From assembly GCF_014633365.1 (NCBI RefSeq), contig NC_068340.1, forward strand, positions 16,099,879 to 16,163,878: a stretch of 64,000 nucleotides of DNA, written 5' to 3'. Of this stretch, positions 10,554 through 22,173 are shown in pieces. The stretch comes from Diospyros lotus (lineage: Eukaryota; Streptophyta; Magnoliopsida; Ericales; Ebenaceae). The notes under the pieces were generated by a model. That model was given only the letters and a program-made list of their open reading frames with translations. It was not told the DNA's origin and did no database searches. How positions within the stretch are numbered: the first letter of the stretch is position 1; each line of letters starts with the position of its first letter. A program made the translations under genes and the position numbers.

Positions 10554-13500
10554 TCTTTATAGCTCACTCAGAATCTATTTTCCGAAGGAAATTCCTATAT
10601 ATCATGGTGTCTCTAAAGTACCCTCGCCAAGAAATATTATTTCACTCCTCAAAACTCACTTCGAGATCGATGATTTATTTGACTTGGCTGCCTCGACCAA
10701 TATGGTTTGCCTTAACTCTTGGCTTAAGGCACATATTTTTAGCTCAGAAATCAAAACGTTTCGTCCGAAAATCGATATCAAGGTTTTCAACCCTTTTCCA
10801 ATTGTCAACTCATGACCATACCTTCAAGTCTTCTAGAATAGCTTGCTAGGTCTGTTCATCAGATGAGAGTGAATGGCCAGGCTAGCGATGTAAATAGATG
10901 TTCCATCAGGAATCACATCCAATGCCATAGGCTAAAAAGCCTCCACTAGTCCCCACTCTCGGGGTCAATAGAACAGGCTCATTCCCGCATTAGCCACCAT
11001 GTTCACCTAGAACAGGCTATTAGAGAAGGCTCGTTAGCCACCACGTTCATCTTCCCGGGATGGTACTAGATCACACAACCACAACCCTTCAAAAACTCTA
11101 TCCACCGCCGTTACCCTGCATTCGAATCCCTCTGAAAGAACAGGCACCTCAAGCAATCATGAAGACCTCAAACTTTTCACATAGCGCTGCCATAGCACGC
11201 TCACTACTACATCAATATCCACATCAACAAGGGCAGAGTTCAGGATAATCAAATCAAAGCCAATTGCTCACAATTTCTAGGGTGTATAAAAATTTGCATA
11301 CCAAACCGAAGGTCAGGTCGGTAACCAGAATAAAATTTCCCTTCCCCAAAGGCCAAGTATGGGAACCACAATCCCTTTGCTTGCTATTATGGGAAAACAC
11401 ATTTCCTAAGCAAGTTCACAACACACCACATGCCTATATCGGGGAAAACATATCACCCATAGTTAGGACCTACCCCGACCCACGTATGCAATTACCATTC
11501 CTTCACCCTCCCTTTCCAAACCTCCGATTCCCTAAGCCCACTTAGCACAGGATGCAGTAGTCACACTCCTGGTACCGACACTTTCTCATGCTTGAATTCT
11601 CTTGAGGAGAACAAGTCGGATGTCGGTTCATAAATACAATCACAAACTCATATAAGTATATTCGAACACCTCAATCATTAACTCACAAGGGTTACAGTGT
11701 GTTAATCCCTAATACCATCACTAGATACTCATAATAATTTGTAACATGATCTAGAGCAACCTTGCCACACCTTCCTTTTAATTCTCAATTACATTCCTTA
11801 AAATCACAAACCATACTCAAAGTTACAATTAACACACATTAATTAACAATATCCCTTGACTCACAACTACCCAACTTACTATTTGACATCCCTTCTTTTT
11901 CCAAATTATAGGTTGATACATTTATCATCATACCCTAGATGATGTGAATGGGCTGACCGTCGATCCCATTACCCAAATATCCTTGAGATGGACATAAGAA
12001 TTCCATGAACTAGACTTACCTCAACTCCGTAATCATTGATTTCAAAGTCTCAAATTCTTAGAATCCTCAAGATTCCTAAATGTATCAAGTTCTGGCAAAA
12101 TAGATTTTTAATACAGGATTCTGATAAACCATTTACAAAAATAACCACCAAACTCGATTAGTCTCCTAAGGCTCCAAATTTATCAACCCTCTACAAAAAG
12201 TTGTAGATAAAGAATCATATATGGAAATGCCCCCCCAAAATCTAGTAAGTCATTCAAGATTTTCTAACAGGGGTTAATCTTTCCAAATAACTAGAATACT
12301 TACTCATCCAAGTCTCGTCTTGTAAGACAATAGGCATCTCCCAGAAGACTATTACCTAGAATCCTCGAGGTTCCAAATTCATCAACTCCTGCAAACTAAC
12401 CATTAGTATGAGACTCTAATGAACCATATATGGGAATACTTCCAAATACAATTAGTTTCCTAAGACATCAAATCCGTCAATTTCCTACAAACAGTTGTTG
12501 ATAAGAAATTCCAACAAACCATTTACGAAAATGTTTCCAAAAATCTCATGCATTACCCAAGATTATAGCATGGGGTCTTAGTCCACTAAATAAATAGAAA
12601 TACTTGGTTGTACCTCATCCCTTGCTTACTTACCCGTTGGACTAACCATAGTCATCGGGAACAACCTCAAGTGTCACGTAACCTATCCTGTCACCAAACA
12701 ACTTAAAGGTTAGTAACAATGAACACCATCACCCTCATATTATAGACATCTCATGTTGCTACTTATCCTTTTTGATCCCCAAAAGTAGCCCCATGACCTA
12801 TCCTGAAATCCAGAAGTCTGTAAAAGTTAGTAACATCAAATATATCTCTTGAATCTCGAAATTTCTATAGAAAAGAAGATAGTTCCCCAAGATCCTCAAA
12901 TTAACATACGGTCTTAGTAACCTTAATTCCATGCATCCCTCGAGTTTGAAGAATTCTCATAAATAATTTAACTCACAAAGTAACCTCTTGAGATCCTCGA
13001 GACCTAGTTCCATCAAGTTTATGCAAAATATTGGTTAAGAAGAATTTCTTATCTCCCAACAATTCTTTGAAAATCAAATGATCAAACGATTTCCTTAGCA
13101 CCCAATAGACATTAAATAAACTTCAATATAAAGGGTTCTATCTTCCCTCAATAATTTAATTAGTCTTTCCCAAGATTTACCAAATAACCAAATACTTACT
13201 CACATCTTGTCCAACTTACGTACTCACCAGATCCTGTTGAATCTAACTGGGATAACCTCAAACAATGAGTAGCCTATCCTGTCATAAAAACTCAAAGATT
13301 AGCATACAATGCAATTTACGTTTACTCGTATTTATACATGTATATAGACTCTTCATTTCACTATTTTGTCCATCCGGGTACATCTACATACAATCCTTTG
13401 TCTCGCAAAACCAAAAATAATTCTTCCTTGGTTTCGGATCATACCTGCCATAGATCAAAACATCCTCAAAGTTAGTCAACTCAAATCTAAATCAAAACCT

Positions 13501-13573
13501 CAAAGCCACCACAACTCATAATATCCTCAAAATTAATCAATCACACTTAAATAAGAACCATATATATTTTCAG
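10554..13573 (-). other. Internal region of the LARD-like element, no coding capacity seen
   Basis: About 3 kb without recognisable gag, protease, RT, RNase H or integrase in any frame. The open frames present (at most about 93 codons) have no retroelement motif. The right half is built of degenerate tandem repeats (see 12057-12652). Non-coding internal regions of this size define LARDs. Confidence 0.65.
12057..12652. repeat. Degenerate ~297-bp tandem repeat in the LARD internal region
   Basis: Paired landmarks recur at the same spacing: cttagaatcctcaagattcc (12057) and ctagaatcctcgaggttcc (12356); ctaaggctccaaatttatcaa (12168) and ctaagacatcaaatccgtcaa (12463), given here as landmarks only. 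A weaker third copy appears near 12985 (gagatcctcgagacc). Blocks around aacctatcctgtca (12690) and agcctatcctgtca (13270) suggest a longer period of about 590 bp. Confidence 0.6.
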
Positions 13574-13585
13574 TTCTGATACCAA
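13574..13585 (-). other. PBS of the LARD-like element (tRNA-iMet type)
   Basis: The minus strand reads TTGGTATCAGAA directly after the LTR end (...GGGACGTTACAG). TGGTATCAGA matches the initiator tRNA-Met complement; the last two bases differ from GC. Confidence 0.75.
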
Positions 13586-13586
13586 C

Positions 13587-14960
13587 TGTAACGTCCCACT
13601 TTTCTAAATACAAAATAACGTGAAATATAAGAAGATATCACCTACAGGCGTTATGGAAACCCTTAGCAACGGAAGCATTGGATCGAACCTACAAGCTTAA
13701 CCAAAGCTAAATAAAAGGGTTTCCACTATATTTCCTTTATATGTACAAGAAATGCATACAACTTTTAATAAACAACTCACTACTTGAAGTTACAACTGCA
13801 ACACACGCCCAAACTAGCGAATAAACCCTTGTCATGGAAGCCTCTCTATATGACATTCAAAGTGCATCATTTGAGATATTGGCGATGCTCGTACATCAAA
13901 GCTACAACCCTTAGTACAATCATAGGACACTCACACACTTATTATAAGCTCGAGCATCCTAGTTGCTATTACAATACGTCACTTGGATTACATGGGTACA
14001 TAATGAAATAAAAACCCGGATCTAGCTAAACATCATCTTCTTGCCCACGTTTAAATTGAAACTTGCAATACCTGATACTTCTGATAAAGTTGGGACGTTG
14101 AATGTCCCAGGGGTATGAAACACCCAAGTTAGACAATTACATCTAAGTGAGTGACTCAGAAAAGGAAAGTACATGCGTGCAAATGTAATAATGCCATTAT
14201 GAAATCCACCCCTGTGGTAGCAATGCCAGAGTGTTGCAATCACCCCCGCGGTCATCATAGTCACCCCTTAGCTCACCGCATGATTTCTTCCATGATGGCC
14301 CAACAACTAGCCACAGTCACCAACAAAAACATGATATATGACAAAACAGAAGGAATATACATAGCCAAGGGAAAATATGACATGTAAGCCACAAAGGCAT
14401 GATATGCAAGCAACATCCACACACAAGTGAAGCAAAAAATGCTCAAAGTGTCACAAACATGCAAGAATCACTCACCTTGATCATTTCCCTTTGATAGCAC
14501 GATTTACAGCCGGGTTTCGAGCACTAGGGGTTGTTCTGCAGAAATCATGCATTTAGGTGAATCAAACCTTAAATATTTATACATGGGGATTGTAGATAAT
14601 TAAATTATGAGAACAACGGTAAAAATTTCAGGCCAAACAGAGGCCTGACGCGCTCTCACGCGACCTCGGAAGGATGGCCACATGCTGCCTCATTCCTTGT
14701 TATGGATTTTGCAAGCTAAAATTAAAAATGCTATAACTTGCTCGTTTTTGCTCTGATTCGCTCTCTGTTTGAACCTACGGACTCCTCTTTTCATGCTCTA
14801 CAACTCTACATAAAGAAAATTGGCTTACCTTTTCGATTTCCCTTCTGTTTTCTCATTTTTCTGACCAGGTCTCCCTATCCTTTCTTCTTTACTTTTCTTT
14901 TGATTTTTCTTGCACTTGCTTTCTTTCCTTCACCTTAGCCTCACATGGATTCTCCTCCTT
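13587..14960 (-). repeat. 5' LTR of the LARD-like element, start truncated
   Basis: The minus-sense LTR ends ...GTGGGACGTTACA at 13587. It aligns with 9733-10055 over 14632-14960. Sequence at 14210-14250 (gcaatcacccc, tgccattatgaaatccacccctgtgg in parts) is related to 21160-21210 and to the block after the assembly gap. At about 14961 homology to the 3' LTR stops, just before its TATA region, so U3 is missing. Confidence 0.75.
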
Positions 14961-15432
14961 CATTGTTCTTGATAGTGAGACTATCAAGCTTGAGAAGCCC
15001 CTTTGATTTGTAACCCATTTCCATTTCCTAGCCTTAATCTCCCTTACTATCTCTGTCAAGAGGGATTCAGCATCTCATCGAAGCGTGGACTCGATAGGCC
15101 CCTTGTAATTTTGGGGGATGGTTTAGTCTAACCTAAAGGTTGATCGGGAACTGTTCGAAAGCAATGAGTTGCTGCCACTAGGAAGATTTCAGCCTCCTCG
15201 TCGGCTTTCAAGAGTTGAAAGGTATATACACTAAACCCCCTATGGCATGGTTTAGTTTTGGTTAGCATATGAACATTGGAAAAGAGTCTTGTGGCCGGCG
15301 GCTGTCGAACCACTCCAGAATTAGATATCTATGTATCTCTTCTCTAGTTTGCAGCAAAGTGCACCCTAGGTCGTCTCTCATAAGGAGCCTCACTTTCTTC
15401 TACCAACAAGGAGAACCAATATAAACAACAGT
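14961..15432. other. Unassigned 470 bp between two repeats
   Basis: Moderate GC content and no long frame. It starts with gatagtgagactatc (an imperfect palindrome at 14971-14985). Phrases such as ctcatcgaagcgtggactc and tgtcgaaccactccag look like retroelement leader sequence on the minus strand next to the LTR-like block that follows. The family was not recognised. Confidence 0.3.
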
Positions 15433-16550
15433 TTGTTTAGGGGGGGTTTTTGACAGAAAACTAAGTAACAAAACAGAAAGACAAGGATAGATGAAAATCA
15501 GTAAATGAAATGCAACTAGCTATGTATTTGTCCCCTTTGTGAAATCTTCCTCGTCCAACCTATAAATCTTGGCTTGTTAGATGTTTTAATCTCCGGATAT
15601 CAAACTTAAAGCATCCCCAACAACCGTCCAAGGATTAGAATGATTGGAACAACAAAATGAATACAGAAATCTCTTATAAACAAAATGCAACCATTCACTC
15701 TCTATTCAACCCATCCGGAGCTATGCAAGAACAACCATTCAAGCACATTATATTCATTTCTGAGATGTTATACCAACTGGCTACAACACTTGGTTCTCTT
15801 AAGCATTTAACAGAAAATGAATCCATGCAAATTCACACAAACCTGCCATGAACTCCATGCATTCGAAAATCTGCTCAAACTAAACCAAATGGAAATGAAT
15901 AAGATTAAAACAAACAAACTAGGTTTTTGCAGCTCATCCGGGACTCAGATTCCACACGGGTTCAAGATACACAACCAGTTACAATAGCTCTAGCCTTTCA
16001 TTACAGCAAGGAAGACAAAATGGAGACAAAATGAAGAAAACAGAAAAATGCTAACAACAAGAAAAATGGCCAGAATCTCCTCTCTTTTCTCCTCTCCCTC
16101 TTATGGAAATAAGTGCTAAGAGGCCTTAAATACATGGCTAAGAAAGGAAGAGCTAGGAAGGCTAGGGTTGGGCCTAGCCCAATAGAAAAGAGAAGAAACA
16201 GAAGAGAGATAAGTGAGCCCAAAACAACAAAATCGAACAGCCCAAATCTGCTCCTTGAAAGTGAGCCCAAGCTCCTTTAGATGAGTCCCACAATTGCCCA
16301 AGGCCGGCCTACCATCATGAAGTCCGAAATGAGCCACTTCAAGTCTTTTCCAGCTGCTTCTCTAGCCCATCCAATATTCCCTAAAGCTAAGCAAGCTTGG
16401 ATCCATAGAAGTAAGATAGAAAATAGTGTAAGGATGATTTGAAGTATAATAAAATAGAAACCATGAAAGATTAGCAAAAATTACTTCAAATGGCGTAATA
16501 AGACTGAGGTGAAATGCCAAAATATAGCATAAATATGCATGCTATCATCT
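15433..16550 (-). repeat. LTR-like block, minus strand, unknown family
   Basis: In the minus sense it starts TGATAGCATGCATATTTATG (16550 leftwards), a typical plant LTR start, and may end CCCCCCTAAACA at 15433. A TATA-like tatttaag lies at about 16120. The length of about 1.1 kb and TG/CA ends fit an LTR, but no second copy is in the window and no target duplication was seen. Confidence 0.4.
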
Positions 16551-17011
16551 TGCAAGGTCATTTTTGGTTTGTATTTTTATTTCCCTCTTTAACATTTTTG
16601 AAATTATTTTCTAAACTGATTAAAACCTTGCATTGGTACACCTAATAATGGTGTCCTCATCACTAGACAAGTGGAAGAAGAAGAATGGGCAGAGATGCTT
16701 ATAAATAGGCCATGGGATTAACACTCAAAATAACCAGTGAAAATTAAGCCAAATCTAGGCCAAATTGATGGGATTGAGAGTGAAGATTAAGTTCTTGAGG
16801 AAGAGGGGGAAGATTTTGCAAGAAAAATGAGTGAATTTCGTCAAGAATCGAGGGAGAAATAAGGTTTTGCTGAATTTTTGAGCTTTGCCAGAATCTGTGC
16901 TGAAGTTCGTAAAAAATGGATAGGAACGTGTGGCTTTAGGCTATATTAGGGTATAGGGGAGAGACAGGAAAGTGTAGGAAAAAACAGGGAGTGAAACGGA
17001 GTTAAAACGAG
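16551..17011 (+). repeat. LTR fragment (family D), left part, start of duplicated segment copy 1
   Basis: A TATA box (TATAAATA, 16700-16707) is followed by an A/G-rich leader and gtgaaacggagttaaaacgag, the same leader phrase as in LTR A (63333-63352) and LTR B (49960-49980). From about 16926 it is also present at 48230. It is interrupted at 17012 by a hAT element and continues at 18099-18244. Confidence 0.6.
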
Positions 17012-18098
17012 TAGGGGTGTGCATTCGGTTATAACCGAACCGAACTGACCAAAAAATCCTAACCGAACCAAATTGAATTGCATGTAATAACTGAACCGAA
17101 CCGACCAATTAATTCGAACTAACCGAAATCTAAATTAAGTTAACCGAATCGATAACCGATTGGGCAAAATCAGTAAAAGAACAAACTGATTTACTAAAAT
17201 GAAATACAAAAACATCCATTGAATTGATACAGAAAAATGCAATACCATTTAGAGATTGAGAGAAATACAAATCAATTTGTGCAAAAGAATGAAATACAAA
17301 CAAAAAACCCAGCAAAGGAAGAAATACAAGAAACTAACCTCACTGAGTTAAAAAAAATTGAAAAATTAAAACCCTAACCTAAGGTCAATACTGCCCTCTA
17401 TCTGACAGTCGATCATCGTTGGTACTTGGTATGGGTCGATCATCCAAGCAGTCAAGCACAAGGAAGGGAAGAAACAAGGAGATGAAGCATCGTACGATCA
17501 GAGAAGGGAAAGGCGTCGGTCTAGGTCTGATGAAGGGGACGACGATCGGCGAAGGGAAAGGCGGGGGATGGCCAGAAAAGGGAAAGGCGTCGAAGGTGGA
17601 GGCGACACCGATGGCGACAAACTCAAAGGATCTCTCTTGGCATCTCACGTCCATCTCGGTCCAGCCTTTCAGTTCCAGGTGAGTGAGAGTCTCTGACTCT
17701 CTGACTTGGGTGCCGCGGCATCGAAAACGGCATTGGAGGGGGCGATGGTGCCACCGTGCCAGAGTATCGGAGACGGTGGAAGGGAGAGAGCGGAGCGAGG
17801 AAGGATCGATTCGATCCTTTCGCCTATAGGGTCTTCTCTCCTCTGCCTCTACGTGACTTTGGTTTGACTTGGGTGGGGATATTTTCACTTGCTTTATAAA
17901 CCCAAAACTGTGTCGTTTTTGTAAGTTTAAGTTCGGTTCGGTTATTTCAAGCAAAAAACCGAACCAAACACCGAAAAACGAATTTTCTAAAAAAATTAAC
18001 CGAACCAAAATTTTGAAAAAAAATAACCAAACCTAACCGACTGAACTCGTCGATTAGGTTCGGTTACTTCAATTTAACCGAAGTTGTGCTCACCCCTA
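17012..18098. mobile_element. Non-autonomous hAT element, 1087 bp
   Basis: Terminal inverted repeats TAGGGGTGTGCA / TAGGGGTGAGCA are flanked by an 8-bp target duplication AAAACGAG (17004-17011) and AAAATGAG (18099-18106), one mismatch. The uninterrupted target is at about 48293-48306 (gttgaaatgag then agaaac). Subterminal regions are full of AACCGAAC/GGTTCGGTT words (17030-17160 and 17930-18090), typical of plant hAT derivatives. No transposase (no hAT dimerisation motif) is encoded. Confidence 0.88.
17385..17930. other. GC-rich core of the hAT element, possibly captured sequence
   Basis: The core is much richer in GC than the ends. It holds a plus-strand frame of 87 codons (17419-17682) that runs into CCAGGTGAGTGAG (about 17674), a good plant 5' splice site, and a minus-strand frame of 207 codons (17385-18008). 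Neither resembles a known family. Acquisition of host sequence by a hAT element is possible but not shown. Confidence 0.35.
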
Positions 18099-18244
18099 AA
18101 AATGAGGGAGAAATAACCAAAAAATAGAAGGCCTGCCAAGTTTGCGTCGCCGTCATTGGAGAAGACAACCGGTGGGTGTGATACATGCACTAGATCAGGC
18201 TACACATAAAGAACCTTCTGGAGGCACTTGTGGGTGCATGGTAA

Positions 18245-20919
18245 TGTAATACCCGGTATTACATCGTGTTGGAAAGAATATGATTTCTAGCTATTTTTTT
18301 AGAAAAAAAAAAAAAAACCTTGAGTGGTTTGGGGAGCCTGAAAGTTAGCTTAGAAAAAAGAAGTAATAAATTATCGAATCGATGGCAGGGAATGCTTGGA
18401 GGCTAATGACCCTTAAAGCAGTCAGATCGGGAATTTTTTCTGTGCAAGCTCGAATTGTGGTCAAAATTGAATATTCTTAAGGGACATCTGAGAAGTCAGA
18501 GGGACCCTAAGGGTGGTCCAATTTTGCAAGTGGGACAATGCTAAAGCATTTTTGGGAGGAATAGAGGTCCTGTGCAGACATAGGGATAAAATCAATTTTT
18601 ATCGAGTAAGGGTTATTAATTTTTAGAGAAATCAAGTCTTGGGGTGGCTTGATGGTAATTTGTTCTTCCCTAAAATGGAGAATTAATGAGGAATAATGGA
18701 TGGTCAAAATAGAGGATTGGAAGCCAAGATTAGTGCCTAAGAGTGACACTTAACAAACTCTTACCCAAGAGAATAGGAGAGTTAAATTAATGCAAAAAGA
18801 AAAAGAAAATGGTTATTCTAGCATTTATGAGAGGCATGATTGTGTTGGAATAAAGAAAATCCAATTGAAAATAGAAATTAGTCTCTTGAAAATATGGGGA
18901 TTTATTTAAATTAAAAAATGTTGAAAATGGTCTTTCAAAGGTTGTTCTTGAAATTAGTCAAGAATTAATTAATTGAGAAATTGGATGTTTTATGGGAAAG
19001 AGAGACTTGATCCAAGGGTGGAGATTTGAGTCTTTAAATGGGCATGGATTTCCAAATGGGTTTAGTACTCCAAAGGAAGAATGAGGTGGATGGTGGAGAT
19101 TTAATCTTCCATAAGCACATGGATTGTGTTTCTTTGTGGGGTGGAGATTCTATCTCTATTTTTAATCAAGGGTTGAGATTAAATAAGACTAATGGCTTGG
19201 ATTGTGCTTCTTTGGAGGAATGAGATTTGCTCTCATAAAGTTGAATCCAATGGCTAGGATTTAATCTTGAAGTTATTAGATATAAAAGGAAAATAGAAGA
19301 GAGAAATTAGGAGAAGTCTTTCAATGTGAAGGAGAGAAAGAAGAAGAAGAAAGGAAAAGAAAGAAGAAAAAGAAAGAGAGAAAGAAAGTAAGCAAGGTAA
19401 GTCTTCATGCTTCTCTTTATCTTTTAGTCTTTTGAGTGTAAGGAGTGTAACATTTTTAAGAATTTCTCCTTAGGTGGGGAGAAGGATTTTGACAAAGATC
19501 TTTCTTTGAAGCAAAAGCTTGGAAGCTTCTAAAAGATTAAGGTAAAGGATGGCCCCATGGGAGGGTGGCCTTGCATGCCTTGTAAGTGTTTCATATAAGT
19601 TTTCATGTGGTTGCAAGCATATGCAATTTGTGTGCACTAGTGGACCTTTGGCCATAAGGAGGACTAAGAGATTGGGAAAGGGTAGGTTGTTGCCTCAACC
19701 TTAGAAGGTTATGAGGGCAAGGAAGACTATCTATACCATGATTGCATCTTGCATTTCATGATTATTTATGCTTACATTTACTTTGCAATGTAGCCTTATT
19801 GAGCTTTAAAGCTCATGAGATTTTATCTCATCTTGTAGGTCTCTAATATGCCAAGAGAAAGGGATTTTGCAAGCTTGGAGCTTTGGAAGCATTAAGATGG
19901 ATTTATAATTTTTGTAATTGTATTTTGATGTATGTCATATATCTATCAAGAGGTTTGTGTAAGCCTTTTTTTTTTTTTTGAAAAAAAGTGGGGATTTATG
20001 ATGTATATTTATTGTACTTAATTTTTGAAAAATTTGGGCAAAATCCCAAGAGAGAAAAAAAAAAAAAAGGCGAAGGAAGGCAGCTGACAGTAGTTAGGCG
20101 CGTAACAGGCATGCGAGTGCTCGAGTGTAGCAGGCTCGACCTGTCGTGCGGATGACAGGCGCGGGCGCGACCATCATCTCATTGGGCCGTGCACCAGCAG
20201 GCCCCACCAGCCAAAAGTTTTTAAAATTTTGAAAATTTGAGTTTATTTGGCCATTTTTTAAATAAGTTTAGGCCCCGGAGAAATTTTTGAAATAAAGGGA
20301 TTTTTGGGTAATTTTTGGTGGAAATTATGAATTTTTGGAAAAATAAAATAAGGGAGTATCTTTCCTTGGAATTGGGGAATTTGATGGGTTATTTTGGAAT
20401 TGTTGGCTAAGGAAAAATTTGGAGAATTTTTCAAAAGAAGAGATTTGTCCTGAAATTTTTTATGGATTTTTGGGAAAAGAAAATGGGTTCGGTGTGTGCT
20501 AAGCTATAATATTTCATCTAAGAATCAAGACTCTAGGCTATTTTGTGAAGCTAAAATCGAGACCCAAAGTATTTTGAAATGAAGGTAAATTCAACCTTTT
20601 TGCGAGTTGGTCGTAAGTCTCAAGTTGTTGAGCGAGATGCTAGTGTTGTTTTGAGGGGTTCTGGGCAAGTCGTCTTTGGCTCATTTTGGTCTGAGCTAAA
20701 GAAGGATGACGCTCACTCAGGATTTTGGTTTTTTCGATGAGTTCCCTCTGGTATTTTGTTTCTGAATCCTTGAGTGGAGTGAAGGGAAGGATAAAGTCTA
20801 GTGCCCACCTAGGGCATTTCTCATTAAAGCATAGTTCATCCCTTCATTAATGGCTTGATGGATGAGCAATTCAGTTGATTATTCACCAGTAGCACCTATG
20901 GTGGGAGCGCGGTATTACA
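18245..20919 (+). repeat. Solo LTR, family C, 2675 bp
   Basis: It starts TGTAATACCCGGTATTACA and ends GAGCGCGGTATTACA, with flanks GGTAA / AGTAA (4 of 5 bases match as target duplication). No internal region is present, so it is a solo LTR left by LTR-LTR recombination. A TATA box is at 19281-19288. It contains A/T- and GA-rich stretches and a GC-rich island (20085-20210). Shorter family C pieces are at 48432-49047 and 62187-62475. Confidence 0.85.
19281..19288 (+). promoter_or_regulatory. TATA box of LTR C
   Basis: gaTATAAAAGgaaa lies about 1.04 kb into the LTR and is followed by a GA-rich leader (gaagaagaagaaagg), typical of plant LTR transcripts. Confidence 0.5.
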
Positions 20920-21406
20920 AGTAAGCCCAAAAATTTTTAAAAAAATACCAAAAATAGAGAAAGGAAGTAACATGTTTAGCCAAGGAAACACATGATATGC
21001 AAATCACTGGACCACACAAAATGAAACTACAAATGGTTGGGATGAAGCAAGTTATAGGCAGGAACCACAGTGCTTGGCTAGTTGATATAGGTCATCATGT
21101 GTGATCGGGGGAGCGATCACATGCTCGTTGCGATGGGGTTGGGAGTTTGGACATGATAACCAGTGGGGGTGATTGCAATATCCTGGCCTGCCTACTACAG
21201 GGGGAGATTTCATACTGCCTGTTGCATTCACACTCACAAAATTTTATTATAAACCCTCAGTAAGATGTTTCATATCTTATATCGACGTATTCAAACGTGT
21301 TGGGTTGCCACCAAAATCGAGAGCAATTAAAAGAGTTGCATCTTGAGAGAAGAGGGTTTATCGAAGACAAACAAAGAGTTAGAGAGTTAGAGAGAGAGAG
21401 AGAAGA
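20920..21406 (+). repeat. LTR fragment (B/D type) after the solo LTR
   Basis: Contains gtgggggtgattgcaat (21161-21177), related to the minus-strand LTR B (14230-14250), then agggggagatttcatact (21188-21205) and cttatatcgacgtattc, which recur after the assembly gap (50316-50415). It ends in a GA run and the target site gaaga of the Tekay insertion. It is the continuation of duplicated segment copy 1. Confidence 0.6.
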
Positions 21407-21866
21407 TGTAACGACCCATTAGAGGGCCCAGTATTTATTCAGGAATTATTTAATTAATTATTGAAGTATTGATTAAGAGATTTTGCCAATTAATTATTTA
21501 ATGTGGCAATTTAGAGATTTTGAAGGAAAAGAATAGCATTTATTTCTTTTTAATGTTGGAGTTAAAGGAATTTGCCAATGTGGCAATTTAGATTTTTAAT
21601 TGAGAGAATAGTATTTAAATAGCATTTAAATTGAATTTATTTTGTGGAAATTAAATACAAGGGCATGAAGGTAATTTTGGAGTTTTATTTTTAATTGAGA
21701 GAGAGTGTTAATAATAATTTTTGTATTATTATTAATCAAGTGAGATTATGTATTTAAAGGAGAATGAGAATCCATGTATGAGATGGATTTGGATTAAGAG
21801 TCTCCTAGTCCCAATACGAGAAGATTTTGAGAGTCTCCAAGTTCAATTCGAAGAGAGATTCCAAGT

Positions 21867-21874
21867 TATAAAAG
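21867..21874 (+). promoter_or_regulatory. Candidate TATA box of Tekay copy 2 5' LTR
   Basis: agtTATAAAAGgaaagag; the same box is at 30023-30030 in the 3' LTR. A second candidate (ctatatgtagag at 21899; ctatatatagag at 30052) lies about 30 bp downstream, so the exact start is open. Confidence 0.45.
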
Positions 21875-22173
21875 GAAAGAGATCTAAGACTTTATGTCTA
21901 TATGTAGAGCCAATTAGCTTAGCTTTTCTTCACGCCGTGTGAAGAACAGAAAGGCCAAGAGATAGCAGAGGCTTGCTAGAGTCTTCAGGATCGCTCCAAG
22001 GTTCGATCAAAGAGTTCTATCAGGCAAGTATTCTTCCTATAATCCCTTCCATTACAGGTTCATATCAGTTTTGATTTCAGATTATTCTAGTTCTTCGTTG
22101 TAGTTTTCAGATTTATATCAGTAAGCAGAGAGGTATATATATATATGCGTATAATAGTGAAGTTATGAGAAAG

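Larger units (their letters stand above)
9733..14960 (-). mobile_element. LARD-like non-coding LTR retrotransposon (LTR family B), minus strand
   Basis: From right to left it has a 5' LTR (14960-13587), PBS (13585-13574), a 3-kb internal region without a gag or pol frame, a polypurine tract (10530-10517) and a 3' LTR (10515-9733). The two LTRs match closely where both exist (for example 9831-10040 against 14731-14938). Both outer LTR ends are lost: the 3' LTR merges into LTR A at 9732 and the 5' LTR stops at about 14960. PBS, LTR ends and pre-PPT motif are of Tekay type, so trans-mobilisation by a Tekay element is likely (inference). Confidence 0.75.

Noticed and set aside
16001..16477. Minus-strand frames of 66-89 codons rich in Leu/Phe (membrane-like)
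   Set aside because: They arise from T-rich LTR-like sequence, overlap each other in different frames and show no family motif.
17385..18008. 207-codon minus-strand frame in the hAT element as a transposase
   Set aside because: No hAT transposase or zinc-finger motif; the frame runs into the subterminal GGTTCGGTT repeats.
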